From Mycocentrospora acerina (lineage: Eukaryota; Ascomycota; Dothideomycetes; Pleosporales): a stretch of DNA of 64,000 bases. Positions 46,197 through 57,200 of the stretch are shown here, in pieces. The number at the start of each line of letters is the position of its first letter. The stretch's first letter is position 1. Where the stretch lies: positions 621,189 through 685,188 of the forward strand of contig JAKUHH010000068.1 in NCBI GenBank assembly GCA_022701365.1, given 5' to 3'. Made by a program: the position numbers and the translations under genes. The notes below the pieces were generated by a model. It was not told the origin of the DNA and ran no database searches. It was given only the letters and a program-made list of their open reading frames with translations.

Positions 46197-47201
46197 GATC
46201 GCGATTCGTGTGCGGTTCTGTGTGATTAGGAATGTTAGTTGTGCCGTTGTAGCTTTGATGCGCGGGGTGAGGCGGATGTGGAGGCGTGTGGACAGTGGAC
46301 AGCTTGCGACCAGGATGTCGTGTTGGAGCTGTGGTGGATCGGGCGGAGAGGAAGTTCGCCGATTGGGTGAATGCTGTTCACTTCTGCTGACCTCACAATT
46401 CGCAATCCAAGGTGCTGTCACCTCTTGGCAGCGGAAACAAACCCAACCATCACTATTGCAGTATCTTCGTCAGATGATGGAGTTTCACTTATCTATCGTA
46501 AATTATTGATTTCTCATTGTTACCTTGCCTGGTCAAGTCCCTCCTTCAGGAACATGATCTCGCTTGTCAGGTCTAGCTCGATACATCATATGTTAAGGAA
46601 GGTAAACAATCAATTGCATCTCGAATACTCTCGGTCCTAAAACCAAGATATTCACCGCCTCCAGATGTACCGAAACAAACACAAAAGTACTAGTATCATG
46701 TTTTTGATTGCTCTATTCCCCGCCAATTTGCACTGAACATGGGGAGAGCATACGGTCTTCAAATGAGCAAGAAAGCACCAATAAAGACGCTCTAGGCAGT
46801 CTTGGTGAATCCCAAATGGTAGATTGATTGAGGAATCCCGCCATAGCGCCAAGTCGAAAACTTGGCCTCCCCGCATACCACCTACCTTAACGGGCCGTTC
46901 CATCAGCTACACCTAGGGAACAAATCATATTGCGTAGTATTCAGTGTTACGGCTGGATTTGAGGCGAGGCGGGTTCAATTTCTCCGTCTTGGACTGGTTC
47001 TACGACAACGAAAGTGATGATTGAGGCTCGAAAGCGACCAAACTGGCTCCTGTAAGGAGGGGTTTAGTCGAGTTGCCGAGATTTTTTAACAATGTAGAGG
47101 AATAATTATATATATATGCTTGTAGATGGCATGATAGTTGCCTCGAAGTTATTCTTGTCCATCTTGTGTCCTATCGTCAAGTGCCTCAATTTGCAGAAAA
47201 G
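46197..47201. promoter_or_regulatory. Divergent upstream region, thioredoxin / GH105
   Basis: About 1 kb between divergent genes. No other gene seen. A TA-rich stretch is at 47106-47118, about 90 bp before the GH105 start. Confidence 0.5.
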
Positions 47202-48461
47202 ATGAAGCACATCTTCTTGTTTGTGTCTGGCACTGCAGCTGCAGCAGTCGCAAAGACCTCCTATTTGACCTGGTAAGCCATCTTTATAGAGAGAGAGCCC
47301 CAACGAGTTGATGATTTACTTCTAATTCTAATCCTCTTCTAGGACGGCCGACTCGTTCATCAAACATGGTGTTAACAAAACATTCGGCTACATCCAGGCT
47401 ACTTTGTACGAAGGCTACGAAGCAGCAATCGATCTCACAGGTAACGCCACCCTTGTGGACTGGTACAGAGGTCAGATCGACGATGCGATAGTTCAGCCTG
47501 ACGGCTCTATCAAAAACTGGAGACCTGAACACTACTCTTTGGATGACTACCGCATCGGCAACAACCTTCTCTGGTGGTACGAAAAGACGGGCGAGGAAAA
47601 GTACAAGATAGCCGCCAAAACTATCCGCGATCAACTCAACCGCCATCCACGCAACAACGAAGGGGGGTTCTGGCACCGAGCACCAGTATACGAGCGACAG
47701 ATGTGGTTGGACGGAATTTTCATGGCAGACACTTTCTACGCCAAATGGACCAGTCTACTCGACAACAACAATGCCACCGCATGGAACGATATTGTGCGCC
47801 AATTCGACCTCATCGAGAAGTACACGCGCAACCAAACAACCGGCCTGTTAGTCCATGGTTACGATGAGACCAAGACAAAAGTATGGGCCAACCCAATCAC
47901 TGGCGCAGCACCGCACGTCTGGAGTCGAGCTGTAGGATGGTACTTCATGGCACTCCTCGAGGTTCTCGAACTGCTCCCGAAGAATCACCCCGGCCGTGCA
48001 AAACTCACCAAGTACTTCACTACTCTTGCTGTCGCATTGAAGAAAACGCAAGACAAATCTGGTGGATGGTGGCTCATCATGGACGAACCCTACCCCGGCA
48101 AGGAGGGCAACTATATCGAAAGCAGCGCTTCGGCTATGTTCACACTTGGATGGCTGAAGGGAATCAGATTAGGTCTGATCAAAGAGAAGGACTACTTGAA
48201 GCCTGCAAAGAAGGCATATGAGCTTCTGACCCAGCGATTCGTCAAGAAGAACGATGATGGGACATTGGACTGGGATGGCACTGTGCTTGTTGGATCGTTG
48301 AATGGAAATGCTACGTACGAGGTGAGTTGGGCTTACTGTGGATTGAAGTTTCGACCTGAGCTAACACGTAGTAGTATTATATCGGCGTCCCGATCGCACT
48401 GAATGACTACAAGGGCGTGGGGCCTTTTATGCTGGCTTCGTATGAGTGGGAGACGAGGTGA
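47202..48461 (+). CDS. Glycoside hydrolase family 105/88 (unsaturated rhamnogalacturonyl hydrolase type)
   Basis: Three exons: 47202-47272, 47343-48321 and 48375-48461; 378 residues. A hydrophobic N-terminus (MKHIFLFVSGTAAAAVAK) looks like a signal peptide. The alpha/alpha-barrel signature is clear: LLWWYEKTGEEKY, GGFWHR, QMWLDGIFMADTFYAKW (Asp147, the expected catalytic acid), HVWSRAVGWYFMALLE, DKSGGWW and YIESSASAMF. Family members remove unsaturated sugars left by pectin lyases from rhamnogalacturonan oligosaccharides. The C-terminal exon supplies YYIGVPIALNDYKGVGPFML, which completes the usual family end. It points to plant cell wall use. Confidence 0.93.
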
Positions 48462-48801
48462 ACTTGACCACGTCAGCTGAGGAAGGAAAGGCTTAGACAT
48501 GACATCAGAGATGATATTTAGAATCAAGCTGAGGCTCAAGCCAGCTAGCCAATTGCATGTACTATGAATGCCTAAATTACGAGCTGCAACGTGTCATGCG
48601 CATTTTGCGATGGATAGTTTTTTTGAAGCAGACGCTATACATATGAAGCTGCCCGTTTGCCTGCGAACGGGCAGTGAGAAAATAATAATAAAACATTGTC
48701 CAGGTTTAGTCGTGCTCTTGATCCCGAAAATCCTGGGTATGTGACATGTGTGCAATGCCAACGAATCCGTGTAAACTCCCATACGCCCTGTTGCCCCCTT
48801 T
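48462..48801. other. Convergent 3' intergenic
   Basis: 340 bp between converging GH105 and DUF7053 genes, with an inverted repeat around 48650-48675 (GCCCGTTTGC / GCGAACGGGC) that could form a transcript hairpin near the 3' ends. No gene seen. Confidence 0.6.
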
Positions 48802-49506
48802 TTACCGATATGTAATCTTCTCTGGTGCCGTCGGCATATCATCTGGCGCAACAGGCAGCTCAGCTCTCTGCATCTCCATACGTCTAATGTCAACGCGCCC
48901 CCCAGGCCCCGAGTCCACTCTCCTCTTCCCCTTTGCAGCCGTGCTCGCAATCGCTTCCTGTCGCCTGTGCATCTCCACTTTCTCCACCACTTTGCGACAA
49001 ATATCGCGATGCGCCTGCTCCATCTTACCCTTGACGAATGGCATCATCCACCATGCACAGGTGACCTCGACGTCTTCGACCAACACCCACTCAGCGTCTC
49101 CCACACCCATGCCCTCGCCCTCGACCTCTGCCCCCGCACCCCCCTTCACGACCCTGAACTCGGCGCGCACCACGATGCCTGATACATCTGCGCGTGTTTT
49201 TATGCCGTGCGGCGTGTCCTGAAAACAGGAAGGGAACGTGATGTACTTCTTTCCCCACTCACCTACACCTGGGAATAGCGATATGCATTCCTTGACGGCA
49301 TATGTGGTGATGGGGTTCAGGTCGATGGGGTACCAGTAGGTGTCTTTGAGGGTGTCTTGGGAATTGTCGGGCAGCTTTTCGTGGCCTGTTGTGAGGGCCT
49401 GGAGGGTGAGGGCTGTGGTGTGGTCATGGAGCGCGGCGATTATTGACGACGGAGAGAGGTGTGCGGGGATCGAGGCGGCGGTGTGGAGGTTGTGTTTCGC
49501 GCTCAT
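48802..49506 (-). CDS. DUF7053-type protein, 234 aa
   Basis: Single exon. Start taken at 49506 (MSAKHNLHTAASIPAHLS); an in-frame ATG 12 codons upstream is less likely. The order of motifs fits the fungal DUF7053 family: SSIIAALHDHTTAL near the start, then WYPIDLNPITTYAVKECISLFPG, WGKKYITFPSCFQDTPHGIK, RAEFRV, then EDVEVTCAWWMMPFVKGKME and a helical end. The overall shape resembles START/SRPBCC lipid-binding folds, but function is unknown. A basic segment (AAKGKRRVD) follows the domain. Family assignment from memory of motif order. Confidence 0.72.
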   Translation of the reverse strand: MSAKHNLHTAASIPAHLSPSSIIAALHDHTTALTLQALTTGHEKLPDNSQDTLKDTYWYPIDLNPITTYAVKECISLFPGVGEWGKKYITFPSCFQDTPHGIKTRADVSGIVVRAEFRVVKGGAGAEVEGEGMGVGDAEWVLVEDVEVTCAWWMMPFVKGKMEQAHRDICRKVVEKVEMHRRQEAIASTAAKGKRRVDSGPGGRVDIRRMEMQRAELPVAPDDMPTAPEKITYR

Positions 49507-51345
49507 TGTGGGAACGGGGGAAGAAGGTTTAGCGCTGGGCAAGCTGGTTGCTTCTTTTAGGTTGGCGTGTGCAGGGCAACGTGGACGGAGAAAGGCGCTG
49601 AGGAGTGGTTGCGCGATTGCCGTGTCAAGCGTGTACCCTGTACGTGTTCATGAGAGGAAGAGCAGGCAAGTCTGAATGATTATTGAGTACATCAGCGCCT
49701 GAAGATGAGATGCGGCTGAATCCATGTCCTGCTGACTTAGCGCCGCCTATTTCCAGCCAGCCATCTGTTGAGCGAGGTGATCGCCCCGCCATTATCCCAT
49801 GCGCCTTCCTGCATCAAGTCTGGCGCCCCTGTCATTCCTCAACCAGATATTGACAAAACGTGCCTTGTTCCAACGTCGGCTGTGTCACACCCTCTCCGTC
49901 TCTTATCCAACCCCTCATTACTTTTCAGATATATGCTTTTTTCTTTTCACAGGTGGTTGCTCTTCCCATTACCGGCTTTGCTGGCTAAACTGCACTCTGA
50001 ACCATAACGAGTAAGAACCCTCACTCGAACGGCTCTCTTCCTTTACCTGTGATTGGCTGTTTGTCTACACTTGAACATCTATTCGACGTTCAGAGTCTTC
50101 AGAAGTATCCTCATGCAGACAGTTCCCAGAGTCTTCCATCGACTCTTGTGGCTTCTCTTCGCTCTTACACAAACGCTCCCAGTCCTCATACACGATCTCC
50201 TCATTCTCTACTGCTTCTCAATTATTTTGCAGGACTTTATTATTTTCTATCATATCTTCAGTATCTTGCGGTATCACCTCGATTATAACTACAGCCATTG
50301 CCAAAGTGATGGGATCACCCCTGTTTTAATTTTGGAACTAACCTGTAGTGCTCAGGAAGAGATTTTCATCATCAACCAAGATGTCCTGCTATTTGTCTAC
50401 TGGTCCCGGTATTCCTTCATCAATGTCAGTTGTGTATACAGACTCATTATTGTTTGGAACTCCGTCGCGACTGAATGCGTTTTCGGCTATTGTCAGCACA
50501 CACACACACACATACACGTGATGCCATAATGAGCTGAACCTAGTCGGTGTGCTCGGCACAAGATTTATCTAGAAGCCTAACAGTTTCAAAGCAATCGAAC
50601 ACATGATCTTGAAGTTTTTCCACATTCGTTCTCAATCACTGCACAGGCCCTACAGGTCGTATCCCACAAGCCATCTCTCCGTCATACAGCTCAGATAATT
50701 TCCCCCTATCAGGCGCATCCGGCTTCTTCTCTGCTTAATTTCACACCTCTTCCATTATTCATTTTCATTTTTTCGATTCTCTTTACAACCTCTCCGCCTT
50801 TTCTCCAAATAATATTCATCTGTGTGTGGTACAAATCACTATTCGTCTTAGCATGCTTGGTCGCGATCTCAATCTCTTCGCCAGCGTTTCCTTAGATTCA
50901 CGGTAATATTCTTGTACAATTCACATCATATCGTTCTGCAGAGTTTTCTTATTCTGAAACCCCTTTTCGGTACACACCCGTATTTGACACTCGTTCGCGC
51001 TACGTTATGCCCTCTCTTCCATCAGCCGAGTCGGGTCATACTTATTGGTGATGCCAAAGGAGCAACTTTTGCAGTAGATTGCTACTATTGACGAACAATA
51101 TTTTTTTGCAAAGTTTGGAGGTATATTGTGTGAAAAGGCGCATGCTCAGGATTTTGACATGCCATCATAACCCACCTAAGCGGCGACAAGATCCCTACGC
51201 CAAGGACCACATGAATACATGCAGAAAGTAAAAAGGATTGAATAGGAATTGCATCGCTCCTATGTACTTGAAATATTTCGTCATCGATCATTGATTCTCC
51301 ATAGTTAGTGAAAAAGACACACAAACGAATACTAGTCCTACCCTC
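49507..51345. other. Long pyrimidine-biased intergenic region
   Basis: 1.8 kb. From about 49750 to 51010 the plus strand is rich in C and T (CTCTTC, TTTCTC and similar), as in long fungal leaders, but no gene begins downstream on that strand. A CA run lies at 50498-50518. A 158-codon frame at 50053 has no protein-like character. Confidence 0.55.
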
Positions 51346-52289
51346 CTAAAAAATCTCCTGATCGTCATACGCCCTCACACTCTCCAGCCTCTCTCGCACC
51401 GCCCTCGGATCCCGGCAAACGTGCTTGGAATCCCATCCATCGCTCCCGCCATTGTGGTCAGGGAACGTCGTCTCCAACCCCTCGAGTGCCATATCAGCGC
51501 TGCACAGAATAGCCTGTCGCATGTAGTCGAAGCAATGGATCATGTGCCAGTGGTGGTCATCTTCGAGTGTGTGGTTGGATTTTATTGCGCTGTAGACCTG
51601 TACAACTGCGAAGAGGCAGTGTAGTTGGTGGGTCATGGAGGTGGTGTAGACGGTGGCGTTAGGCCAGACGATGGGGACAGGAAGGTCATGGTAGAGGGAT
51701 GGGTCGGGGATGCTTTGGAAGCCCATGCCGACTATTCACAGGAGTGATTAGTTTGAGAAGAGAGGGAGAATAGGGGGAGAGAGGAAAAAGTACCAGGTAT
51801 GAGTTCGTTCCAGGCTTGCAAGGTTTCGGGTTTGAAGAAGTCAGATGTGTTGTAGGGAGCGAACGTTTGATTGATGTGAAATTGTGTTATTTGTGTTGGG
51901 ACTGTCGGTTGTCAGGCTTTGTTCGCGTTCAACGTTGTTCTCACTAATGAAGACTTACTATGTGGTCCCCAGCCTGTGATATCACCGCCAATTTCGTTTG
52001 CGCTGCTTGTGCGACTCGGCCACCACTTTGAGCTCATGAGCAAGCCCTGCTCTTTTGCCAGGAGACCGATTATGATGACTTGAAGGCCGATGACGAGAAC
52101 CCATCGTAGTGCTTTGAGAATGGGTGGACAGAGAATGTTTCTTCTCGAACGGGACGATCTGTCTTGGTACTCTTGTGCTGCCCATTCTTTGTCCCTTCCA
52201 ACTAGCGATTCTACCTCTGTTGATGACGACGAGGCGGCATAATGTGGCTCGTCTAGTCGTACGTCTGTGTAGGGATGTTGTGGTGCCAT
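51346..52289 (-). CDS. UstYa-family (DUF3328) oxidase-like protein
   Basis: Three exons: 52289-51959, 51901-51794 and 51731-51346; 274 residues. A basic N-terminus is followed by one membrane helix (about 57-77, LKALRWVLVIGLQVIIIGLL), giving a type II topology. The lumenal part carries both hallmark HxxHC motifs: His181-Gln-Leu-His184-Cys185 and His209-Met-Ile-His212-Cys213, followed by FDYMRQAILC. This family catalyses oxidative cyclisation or halogenation in fungal natural-product pathways such as ustiloxin and cyclochlorotine. Here I see no peptide precursor, UstYb partner or synthase beside it, so pathway membership is unknown. Confidence 0.92.
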
Positions 52290-53134
52290 TGTGCCGGATT
52301 ATTAGTGAGCGACGCCAGGTCGAAGTTGTAAGTGATCAAGATGGAATGGTCGAAGAAAACAGGAGCACAGCTAACGAACACGGTAGCAGCGGCTCTGGCT
52401 TCCCAAATACTCTGCGAAAGTACAAGACATCACCCCACATAGAGGCTCTGCAACCTAACACGTTTGACACCTCTCATCGATGCTGGATCCTGAGGAACAT
52501 CAAACGGATACAGCCAATTCGAAGAATGGCTACCAGTAGCAATGAATGTCCTGAAACGGGAGCTAGAACATCGGATTTCCAAATCGCTCCATATTCATTA
52601 GCTTGCTGATGTGAAACGTGCACTGAACCGTCAAAAGTATGAACTACCCATCACAAGCGAGGAAGACGTGACTTGTGATTCGAACGTCAAAACCAAGTGC
52701 TGGACTTGATAATGACTAACTGCTATCAACTGGAGCTGATGGCGTGGGGTGATCGGAACCGAAAAACATACAATTGTGCCATTTAAATCGAAACAAGCAG
52801 ACTTCGAAGCCAGTTGTTGAAAGGTAGGGATGCAGAATGTACTGTAAAACTGGTACTATTGTTGGCGTTGATCGCATCTCGATATGTATCGAAAAAGCAA
52901 CATAAGTTCATTCAAGAGCACGGTGTGCATACAAGTGATCGCTATACAGAAAGGGTGTGCGCATATTGCTGTAATAGAAGCTTGCTTGTAGAGACACAAT
53001 ATGAAAAACTTTGACTTGGCGCAACATAGTAATCCTTGGGCAACGGGTTGAGGAGCATGCACTAGTGCTCCATTAATCCAAATTGCTGCTTTCTAAATTT
53101 GTGGAATAAAATATGCGTAAATCTATCAATTGGA
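52290..53134. other. Intergenic, no gene seen
   Basis: 845 bp upstream of the UstYa-like gene and downstream of the 2OG oxygenase. Only short frames. Confidence 0.6.
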
Positions 53135-53974
53135 TTATCGCCGAACGCACAGGTCGCTCCGAATGACCCATTTCTCGCCCTGCAATACTTCTCGGCCTTC
53201 ATGTAGCATGCAGTCTGCACCATGGCGATGTAATAGCGCGAGGCCGACTTCGAGCTCCGTAACAAAAGGCTCAGGCAATGGCTCTTTGGTCTTCTTCCTA
53301 GGAGGATCAGGATAGAATACCGTTTCACCACCAACGCATCCTGTAGCCGGGGAAGTGAGATACAGTAACAGGGTCCATGTCGTTCGCGCAGGAATCGACG
53401 GCGACCTTGGAATGATTACGTTGTTGGAGTCATCGTCTGATGATTGTTAGTTCGACCGAAGTTTGCACCAATAGGTGATGGTGGATTTTATGCAAGATGA
53501 CTCACAATGCTGATCAAAGAACTGCCCCTTCGAGTAGCGATAAATGCGAATATTGGGGTTTAAACCAACAACTTCCCCGCCCCAAAGCTCTTTTCTTTGA
53601 GCGTCAGTCAAATCGAGCGTCCCCTCTGCAGTGCCAGTAATGAGAGCCTTCAGTGCGGTCTCGCTCCACAGTCTCTCCGCGAAAGCTGGATCATCAATTT
53701 GGTAGCGATCGTTGACACGCACAGCATCACCCTTCTTTGGCTTGCCCGGCGTTGTAGTCAATGGAAGCGAGGAGAGAAAGGACACATAACTCTTGCATAG
53801 AGTGGCTGTCCACAGATTAGGAATGGTCACAATCTGGCGCGGTGCAACTTCTGAGAGGACAAGGTCTGCCTCTGGGACGAGAGGAACGAAGGCAGGCCAG
53901 TTGGGCGGCTGCTTTGCACCTGGTGGCAGCGCAACTGGGTTGGATGACTCTTTTGTCTTCTTCTTGGGAGGCAT
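53135..53974 (-). CDS. 2-oxoglutarate/Fe(II)-dependent oxygenase, prolyl-4-hydroxylase-like
   Basis: Two exons, 53974-53506 and 53436-53135; 256 residues. Splicing joins GQFFDQH to YDDSNN, rebuilding the iron-binding HxD (His156, Asp158). The distal histidine is His235 (MLHEGREV) and the likely 2-oxoglutarate-binding basic residue is Lys245 in GEKWVIRSD. TTWTLLLYLT and GGETVFYPDPP supply the jelly-roll strands. The N-terminus starts MPPKKKTKESS and is lysine-rich with no signal peptide, so a nuclear or cytosolic location is likely, unlike secretory collagen-type hydroxylases. Substrate unknown. It shares a 271-bp divergent promoter with FHL1. Confidence 0.9.
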
Positions 53975-54245
53975 CGTGACCCCTATGCGTCAGGATTGGC
54001 CCGTCCTGTTAACGATGATGAATTGGAGGGAGAAGACGACCAGTGAGGGTCCTAATTGGCAAGGAGGGCTGATGGGGGTGGGGAGTGTTATGGTCGACCC
54101 TGGTTCTCTTTCACCCAGCTCTCGATACTGCTGGGGCGTTCTTTGATTCCTGCTCTTTTTTATTGGACTTTTCACATGTGCAACAGGCCCTCTTTGCCAC
54201 GGCCTGCGCCTGCCCGCTTTTCAACAGCGCTGGCTGACGGCGGCT
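53975..54245. promoter_or_regulatory. Divergent promoter, 2OG oxygenase / FHL1
   Basis: 271 bp between divergent start codons, or up to 682 bp if FHL1 starts at 54657. The true boundary depends on that start. Confidence 0.5.
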
Positions 54246-57200
54246 ATGGCGGGCTGTTTTGAACACAACGACTGGCTCGCGCAGTACATTGACAGCTACG
54301 ACTTTGATGCTGCAGCCCGGGATCGCGCACGCGTGGATGCGACCATCCGCGAAGCCAGGGAATGGAGTTGCTTGGTGGGCGACGATGCGGTGACAGAAGC
54401 TAGCACGGCGAGCCAAGGCGCCTGTGCAACAAGCCGCGCAGTAGCGCCTCCAATCCCTCACGCCAACGGGCAGAGACCGCCCTCCCTCACTTTGGCCCTC
54501 GCTCTCATCAGTCAGCCTGCATCTGAAGATGGCGGCAGGATGGCCAGTGTAGTCTCCCGCGAACCTTTCGCCCCGCTTCTCCACAATGGCGACGCTCACC
54601 ATGGCCCCGCGACCGCGACCGACCGCCTCCCAGCCGCGCCTTCCCAACGATCCGACATGGACGCTGTCGCGCCTGCCGCCGCTGCGAATGCGCCAGCGCC
54701 GCCTGCCACGACCACGCCCGGCGATGCAGACCTGAACCTACCCACGGCGACGGCGACGGGCGATGCACTGCCTGCGCTCGCCGCGCCCATCTCGTTCCCC
54801 GCGCCCGCGTCTGCGCCCGCGTCTGCGCCCGCGCTGCACAGCCTAGGCGACTTTGTGCCCATGGACATGGACATGGACATGGACATGGACTTCCCGCCGC
54901 CCAATGAGGAGCGCCTCACGGCCTTTGCGCGCCTGCGCTTCGACGACGGCTCCTACTACATGCACACGTACCAGATTGTGCTGGGTCGCGACATCACCCT
55001 GGCCCACAAGGACATGAAGCGCCTGGTCAAGGTCGACCAGCTCAAGGCCGATGGCCAGCCCCAGGCCGCCGAGGAGCTGCTGCACGGCAAGAAGAAGAAG
55101 CGCGGCCGGCGCGGCGCCCGTAGCGTCATCAGCGAAAAAGGCGGCATCGTCAGCGCGCCCATTGACGCCATGCCCAAGGCCTACCAGCAGCGCCGCCTGA
55201 GCAACGCCTCGCACTCGCTCAGCTCGGGCTCCCACCCCACCGCCGAGTCAAGCGAGGAGAAACCCCCCGACCGCGCCCCCCAGGACCTCATCATGCAGGC
55301 CTTCCCCGAGGTGCCTGCTCAGTTTGAAGGCCATGTCCCCGAGGACCCCAACGACTGCCCTCTCGTGCCCATTCACCCCCAGAACATCACCTCCAAGACT
55401 GGCAAGGCAGGACCCAAGGGCATCTCGCGACAGCATGCTAGGATCTTCTACGACTTTGACGAGGGTCAATTTTGCATCGAGGTCTTGGGCTCAAACGGCT
55501 TGCACCATGAAGGCGATTTTTACCCTCAAGGCGAAATTCTCCCCCTAGACCATGGCGATCATCTCACCATTGGCGCTGTGAACATGCAATTTTATCTTCC
55601 CGACGTAGCCTTGACTGAAGAGCAGCGACATCGCCGCGAGTCTGGCTCTCGCCCAATGAGCTTTTCGTTTGAGAATGGCCATGGCGAATTGCAAAGTGAA
55701 GAACAGATGAGCTCTGGAAGTGAAGGAGAATTGAGCATTAATCCAAGGCACATGTACCACGTCCCCATTGACAGCGACATGGAATCCGAGGACGCAGACG
55801 ACGACGATGATGATGACGATGACATGGATGAGTACGAAGAGCCTGTGCCACGAGCACGACCGAAGCAGAGTCTCAAGATTAAGCTCAAGACGTCTCTTCC
55901 CCCTCCACCACCCAAGATCAACAAGAAGCCGCTCAAGAGAAAGTACCGGGATCCAACACCAGAAGAACCGCCTATGAAGAAAACAAAACAAAAATTCAAG
56001 CCAACCTTTAAGCCCAAGTTCCAGACAGCCGCCAGAGAGCCCGCCCGTGAAGCCAAAATTTCCAAGGAACCCAAAACATCAAAAGAGCCCAAGGAGCCCA
56101 AGGAGCTCAAGGAACTCGAGAAGCCCAAGGACACCAAAGAGGTCAAGGAGACCAAGGAGCCCAAAGAGCAAAAGGAGAAAAGCAAAGCGCCCGCGAAAGC
56201 ACCCGCAAAGGCGCCATCGAAGACGCCGGCTCCAGACGAGGTGACTGTGGACGAGCCTGTTGCAGTAATACCCACAATAGAAGTTCCTGTGAAAGAAAAG
56301 GCCGAGCCTACCGTCAAGTCTGTCCCCACCGACAGCCCACCTCTTTTGCGCAAGCCTTTCGAGGGAGAAATCGAGGCTGGTGGTGAGATTGAAGGGTTAA
56401 TTACAGAGGAAATGGCCAGACAACACAACTTGCCATCAAGTCTCATTGGCCACGTTGTCGAGAAACGTAAGGGTCCTGGCAGGCCGCCAAAGGATGGCAT
56501 CATGTCCAAGCGGCAGCGTTCACAGCTCATCAAGCAGGCCAAGGAGATTGAGAAAGCGAAAGCTGCTGGTATCGATCCTGCTGATATTCCAGCGCCAACT
56601 ATGAAACCCAAGGTCATGAAGCGCAAAGAGTCTAACGCTGCTGATGGTGACGATGACGATGCCAGAGATACAACCGAGAAGGGCGACGGTACTGCACCGG
56701 GCGATAGAAAGTTGGCCAAGCCAGTGAGACCCCCGCGCACACCCTCACCTGAAATGCGCATGGAAGACTACACGGAAGAACAGTTGCAGCGTCCATCTGC
56801 AAATTACGTTGTCCTCATCCACGAGGCAATTACGTCTGCGCCCAATGGTCAGATGAACCTGCAACAAATTTACAACTACATTGAGAAGAAATACCCGTGG
56901 TACAAGTTCAAGACAACAACCAGTGGCTGGCAATCGAGTGTAAGGCACAATCTTGGTCAACATGACGCTTTCATGAAGGGAGACAAAGAAGGCAAGGGGT
57001 TCAATTGGAGAATCAACCCGGACGTGTCCATCGAGAAAGAGCGCAGGAAGAGGCAAGTCAGTCCTCCAGTCAATCCGGCTCGAGGGCAGACGTACTATCC
57101 GCCGAATGGTTATCCACCATACAGTCAGCCTGGCTATCCTCCCTACCACCCAGGTATGCCTCCTCATGCAATGCCGACAGCCGCTCCCAGACTGCCACCG

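Noticed and set aside
50053..50529. 158-codon open frame
   Set aside because: Phe/Leu/Ile/Ser-rich product of a pyrimidine-biased stretch, without motifs or splice structure.
55592..56761. 389-codon open frame on the minus strand
   Set aside because: Antisense shadow of FHL1 codons in a GC-rich, repeat-rich part. The sense frame carries the FHA and forkhead domains.
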